Positions 3,620-6,130 of a stretch of 6,130 nt of DNA are shown here, one piece after another. Within the stretch, counting starts at the first letter, position 1. Each line of letters starts with the position of its first letter. Under the pieces are notes generated by a model that saw nothing but the letters and a program-made list of their open reading frames with translations, searched no databases and had not been told where the DNA came from. Source of the stretch: CAMNAO01 sp045605145. GTDB lineage: Bacteria; Bacillota; Clostridia; Oscillospirales; Oscillospiraceae. Both the position numbers and the translations under genes were made by a program. The stretch covers positions 1-6,130 of the forward strand of contig JAZUPH010000052.1 of the NCBI GenBank assembly GCA_045605145.1, in the 5' to 3' direction.

Positions 3620-5500
3620 ATGCCCTTCTATCCCACGGTAAGACAGACCGCCACCACACGCAGGGTGACGGACACCTTTCTGGGCTACGATCACCGCCCG
3701 AAAATAAAAGACGGTGAGTGGTACGACATGACCAATCTCACCGCTTCCCGCTATCCCCTTATGTCCAGCCGCGATCCCCGTGGCACGGCGGCACAGCTGA
3801 GTAATCCACTGGGCCTGTGCGCCAAGGACGCCCTTGCCTGGGTGGACGGCGGTACACTGTACTATAACGGCATTGCCACGGGGCTGAACAACCTGTCGGT
3901 ACCCATTATTAGCCGCAGTAATGAGGCGCCCGCCATCCCCGCAGATGGGGAATACTGGTACAACAGCACCGCCGGCGAGACAAAGATATATCGCGGCGGC
4001 GTGTGGCAAAGCTGCCCATACCCGGCAAAGCAGCTGGTGGGCATGGGCGCGTATCTGTGTGTGTTCCCCGACAAGGTTTACATAAACACTGCGGATCTCA
4101 CGGATTACGGCAGTATGGAGGCGCGTTTCACCGCCGCCGGGGTCACGGCCCAGGTGTCCACCGCCACAGGCGAGGCCATTGACCTGAGCGGCGCGGCGGT
4201 GCAGAATGCCCAGCCGGAGGATCCAGCCAACGGCGACTGGTGGATAGATACCTCCGCCGGGACCCACAGCCTCAACCAGTACTCCGCAGCAAGCGGGACA
4301 TGGGTACAGGTCCCCACGGTGTACACCGCACTGCGGGCCGAAGGCATTGGCGCAAACTTTGCCCAATATGACGGCGTGACCCTCTCCGGCTGTGAGTACA
4401 CAGACGGCGGCGAAGTGCTGGCGGCGCAGGCGGAGGCACTTAACGGCTCACAGATCATATACGACCGGGGCGACGACTACATCGTAATCGCGGGGCTTCT
4501 TGACCGGGGCATTACCCTCAGCTCCGTCACCGTTGAGCGGACGGTACCACAGATGGACTACGTCTGCCAGTGCGGCAACCGTCTTTGGGGCTGCTACTAC
4601 GGCATGAAAGACGGCGCGGCGGTGAACGAGCTGTACTGCTGCGCCCTGGGCGACTTCAAAAACTGGCAGCGCTACATGGGCATCTCCACCGACTCATGGG
4701 CGGCGGGCGTGGGCAGTGACGGCCCCTGGACGGGTGCGGTGAACTATCTGGGCAGCCCCGTCTTTTTTAAAGAAGATCACATACACACCGTCAGCATATC
4801 CGCAGCCGGCGCCCATCAGGTGGACGAACTGGCGGCACGGGGCGTGCAGAAAGGCTCCCACCGCTCACTGGCGGTGGCGGGTGAGACGCTGTACTACCTG
4901 TCGCGCAGCGGCGTATGCGCCTATCAGGGCGGACTGCCCGTGGATGTGAGCGCCGATTTCGGCGGTCTGAGCTACCGCGAGGGCAGCGCCGGCGCCATCG
5001 GCGGCAAATACTACATCTCCATGCGTAGTGATGACGGCTGGAATCTGTTCGCGCTGGACAGCGCCCTCGGCCTGTGGCACAGGGAGGACGGGCTGCATGC
5101 CATATCCTTCGCCGCAGCAGACAACGACCTTATGTGTCTGGACGCACGAAGCGGCGCGGTGCTGTCCCTGCTGGGCAGCCACGGCAGCCCGGAGGGGGCC
5201 GTGCAGTGGGAGGCGGTCAGCGGCATCATGTATTACGACGACCCCGACCACAAGTATGTGAGCCGCTACAACCTGCGCCTTGGCATGGGCGAAGGGGCAA
5301 GCATGAATGTGTACATCCGCTACGATTCCCAGGGCGATTGGGAGGACGGCGGCTCCGTCATCCTCAGCGGGACGGGTACGGTGACCCTGCCCATCAGACC
5401 CCGCCGCTGCGACCATCTGCAGATAAAGCTGGCGGGCAACGGGCCGGTAATGCTGTACAGCATTGCCCGCATCTATGAATCGGGGAGTGATGTGGGATGA
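3620..5500 (+). CDS. Tail nozzle / gp10-like DNA-stabilisation structural protein (626 aa)
   Basis: ATG at 3620 is preceded by GGTGAG (3611-3616) overlapping the stop of the connector gene. The protein appears almost wholly beta-stranded, rich in Gly, Tyr, Trp and Asp, with no signal peptide or membrane segment. Residues 1-90 hold a conserved-looking start (LGYDHRP, WYDMTNLTASRYPLMSSR). Two related inserts follow, about 103-133 and 199-232, each with the pattern P-x-x-G-x-x-W-x-(N/D)-(S/T)-(T/S)-A-G and ending in W. Residues 310-520 look like repeated propeller blades (VCQCGNRLWGCYYG, LGDFKNWQRYMGISTDSW, LYYLSRSGVCAYQGG, YYISMRS, WNLFALD). Residues 530-626 form a C-terminal beta domain. The family I infer is the P22 gp10-like or nozzle-type proteins that plug the portal of short-tailed phages. 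A receptor-binding role is the main alternative. It overlaps the next gene by four bases. Confidence 0.66.
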   Translation: MPFYPTVRQTATTRRVTDTFLGYDHRPKIKDGEWYDMTNLTASRYPLMSSRDPRGTAAQLSNPLGLCAKDALAWVDGGTLYYNGIATGLNNLSVPIISRSNEAPAIPADGEYWYNSTAGETKIYRGGVWQSCPYPAKQLVGMGAYLCVFPDKVYINTADLTDYGSMEARFTAAGVTAQVSTATGEAIDLSGAAVQNAQPEDPANGDWWIDTSAGTHSLNQYSAASGTWVQVPTVYTALRAEGIGANFAQYDGVTLSGCEYTDGGEVLAAQAEALNGSQIIYDRGDDYIVIAGLLDRGITLSSVTVERTVPQMDYVCQCGNRLWGCYYGMKDGAAVNELYCCALGDFKNWQRYMGISTDSWAAGVGSDGPWTGAVNYLGSPVFFKEDHIHTVSISAAGAHQVDELAARGVQKGSHRSLAVAGETLYYLSRSGVCAYQGGLPVDVSADFGGLSYREGSAGAIGGKYYISMRSDDGWNLFALDSALGLWHREDGLHAISFAAADNDLMCLDARSGAVLSLLGSHGSPEGAVQWEAVSGIMYYDDPDHKYVSRYNLRLGMGEGASMNVYIRYDSQGDWEDGGSVILSGTGTVTLPIRPRRCDHLQIKLAGNGPVMLYSIARIYESGSDVG

Positions 5501-6130
5501 CCAGGATACAGACCCCGCCCATCCTTTCGGGCAGTCAGGCGCAGCAGCTTGTTACCCTGCACCGCTATCTGTTCACCATGAGCCGTCAGCTTGAGCAGGC
5601 GCTCAGCAGCCTTGACGAAACAAATTTCACCCCCGGTAGTCAGGCGCAGATGCTTCTGTCAGGCGGCGCGGCACAGCAGATGGAGGAGAGCATAGAAAAG
5701 CAGGCGGGTACGCTCCGCTCGCTTATCGTCAAATCGGCCGATACGGTACGCGCAGAAATGGACGCGATCAGCGCACGGCTCCGCTCCGGCTTTGTGTCCG
5801 TATCCGACTACGGCAGCTTCACCCAGAGCATTACAAACAGCCTTGACGCCACGGCGGAGCGGCTGGATCTGGAATACGACTATCGGACGGCGCTGGAGAC
5901 CGCGGTGGACGCCGCAGCCGCCGAATTTGATCGATACGTCACCGAAACCAACGGCTGTATCCGCTTCGGCATTGTGGATTGGGACGGGAATACGCCCGTA
6001 TTCGGCGTTGCCGTGGGGCAGGGCATCACCGCCACCACCGTCACGGTGGACGGCAAAGAGTGGGCGCAGATAGACAACAACCAGTTCCTGTCCGTGTTCA
6101 CCGCCCAGCGGCTCAGCTTCCGGCAGAACG
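5497..6130 (+). CDS. Coiled-coil tail/baseplate-type structural protein, 3' end outside window
   Basis: The start overlaps the preceding stop as ATGA (5497-5500), with GGGGAG (5482-5487) nine bases upstream, so translation is likely coupled. The reading frame stays open for 211 codons to the window end. Residues 1-150 are largely helical with heptad-like spacing and few Gly or Pro, starting MTRIQTPPILSGSQAQQL and continuing through MSRQLEQALSSLDE, MEESIEKQAGTLRSL and SLDATAERLDLEYDY; a coiled-coil trimer stalk is plausible. Residues 153-211 switch to beta structure (CIRFGIVDWDGNTPVFGVAVGQGI, then FTAQRLSFRQN). I recall this combination, helical stalk followed by FTAxRLSFxQ, in tail or baseplate proteins of clostridial phages. 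A role in adsorption or tail-tip assembly is inferred. The missing C-terminus could carry a receptor-binding domain, which cannot be judged here. Confidence 0.7.
   Translation, partial: MTRIQTPPILSGSQAQQLVTLHRYLFTMSRQLEQALSSLDETNFTPGSQAQMLLSGGAAQQMEESIEKQAGTLRSLIVKSADTVRAEMDAISARLRSGFVSVSDYGSFTQSITNSLDATAERLDLEYDYRTALETAVDAAAAEFDRYVTETNGCIRFGIVDWDGNTPVFGVAVGQGITATTVTVDGKEWAQIDNNQFLSVFTAQRLSFRQN

Noticed and set aside
3605..4366. Minus-strand open frame of 253 codons opposite the nozzle gene
   Set aside because: Antisense to a long, well-supported gene with a proper ribosome binding site; the translation shows no domain-like pattern.

Overview
The window looks like the head-and-tail gene block of a tailed phage or prophage from a GC-rich, Gram-positive gut-type bacterium, most likely a clostridium of the Oscillospiraceae kind. 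Three things support this: an N4-gp56-type major capsid protein of the form common in clostridial phages; strong AGGAGG-type ribosome binding sites; and an interspersed palindromic repeat after the capsid gene that I recall as abundant in Faecalibacterium-like and related genomes. The host assignment is inference. No taxonomic marker gene is present.

Layout. Bases 1-251 hold the first 83 codons of a minus-strand gene for a small, very acidic lipoprotein; its 3' end lies outside the window. Bases 252-513 are a spacer between divergent genes, with two overlapping hairpins near the lipoprotein start and a good rho-independent terminator (423-457) reading rightward. From 514 on, everything is plus strand: a scaffold-like protein (514-1449), the major capsid protein (1470-2618), a palindrome-filled spacer (2619-2899), a 73-residue conserved-type phage protein of unknown role (2900-3121), a spacer that can fold into a three-way junction (3122-3243), a probable head-tail connector (3244-3615), a 626-residue beta-rich protein resembling tail nozzle or P22 gp10-like stabilisation proteins (3620-5500), and the start of a coiled-coil tail or baseplate protein (5497-6130, cut by the window end).

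How the genes fit together. The order scaffold, capsid, small head protein, connector, nozzle, appendage protein is the assembly order of a virion. The scaffold and capsid would build the procapsid, the connector and nozzle would close the portal vertex, and the last gene would begin the adsorption apparatus. A nozzle-type protein directly after the connector, with no tail-tube, sheath or tape-measure gene between, suggests a short-tailed (podovirus-like) particle. Terminase and portal, normally upstream, are not in the window; the opposite-strand lipoprotein sits where they would be expected.

The most notable points are: an identical IDLQLFA segment near the N-termini of both scaffold and capsid protein, encoded by 21 bases differing at one position; two long structured spacers in an otherwise tightly packed operon; and the opposite-strand lipoprotein beside the scaffold gene. 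I see no clear new defence or enzymatic system.
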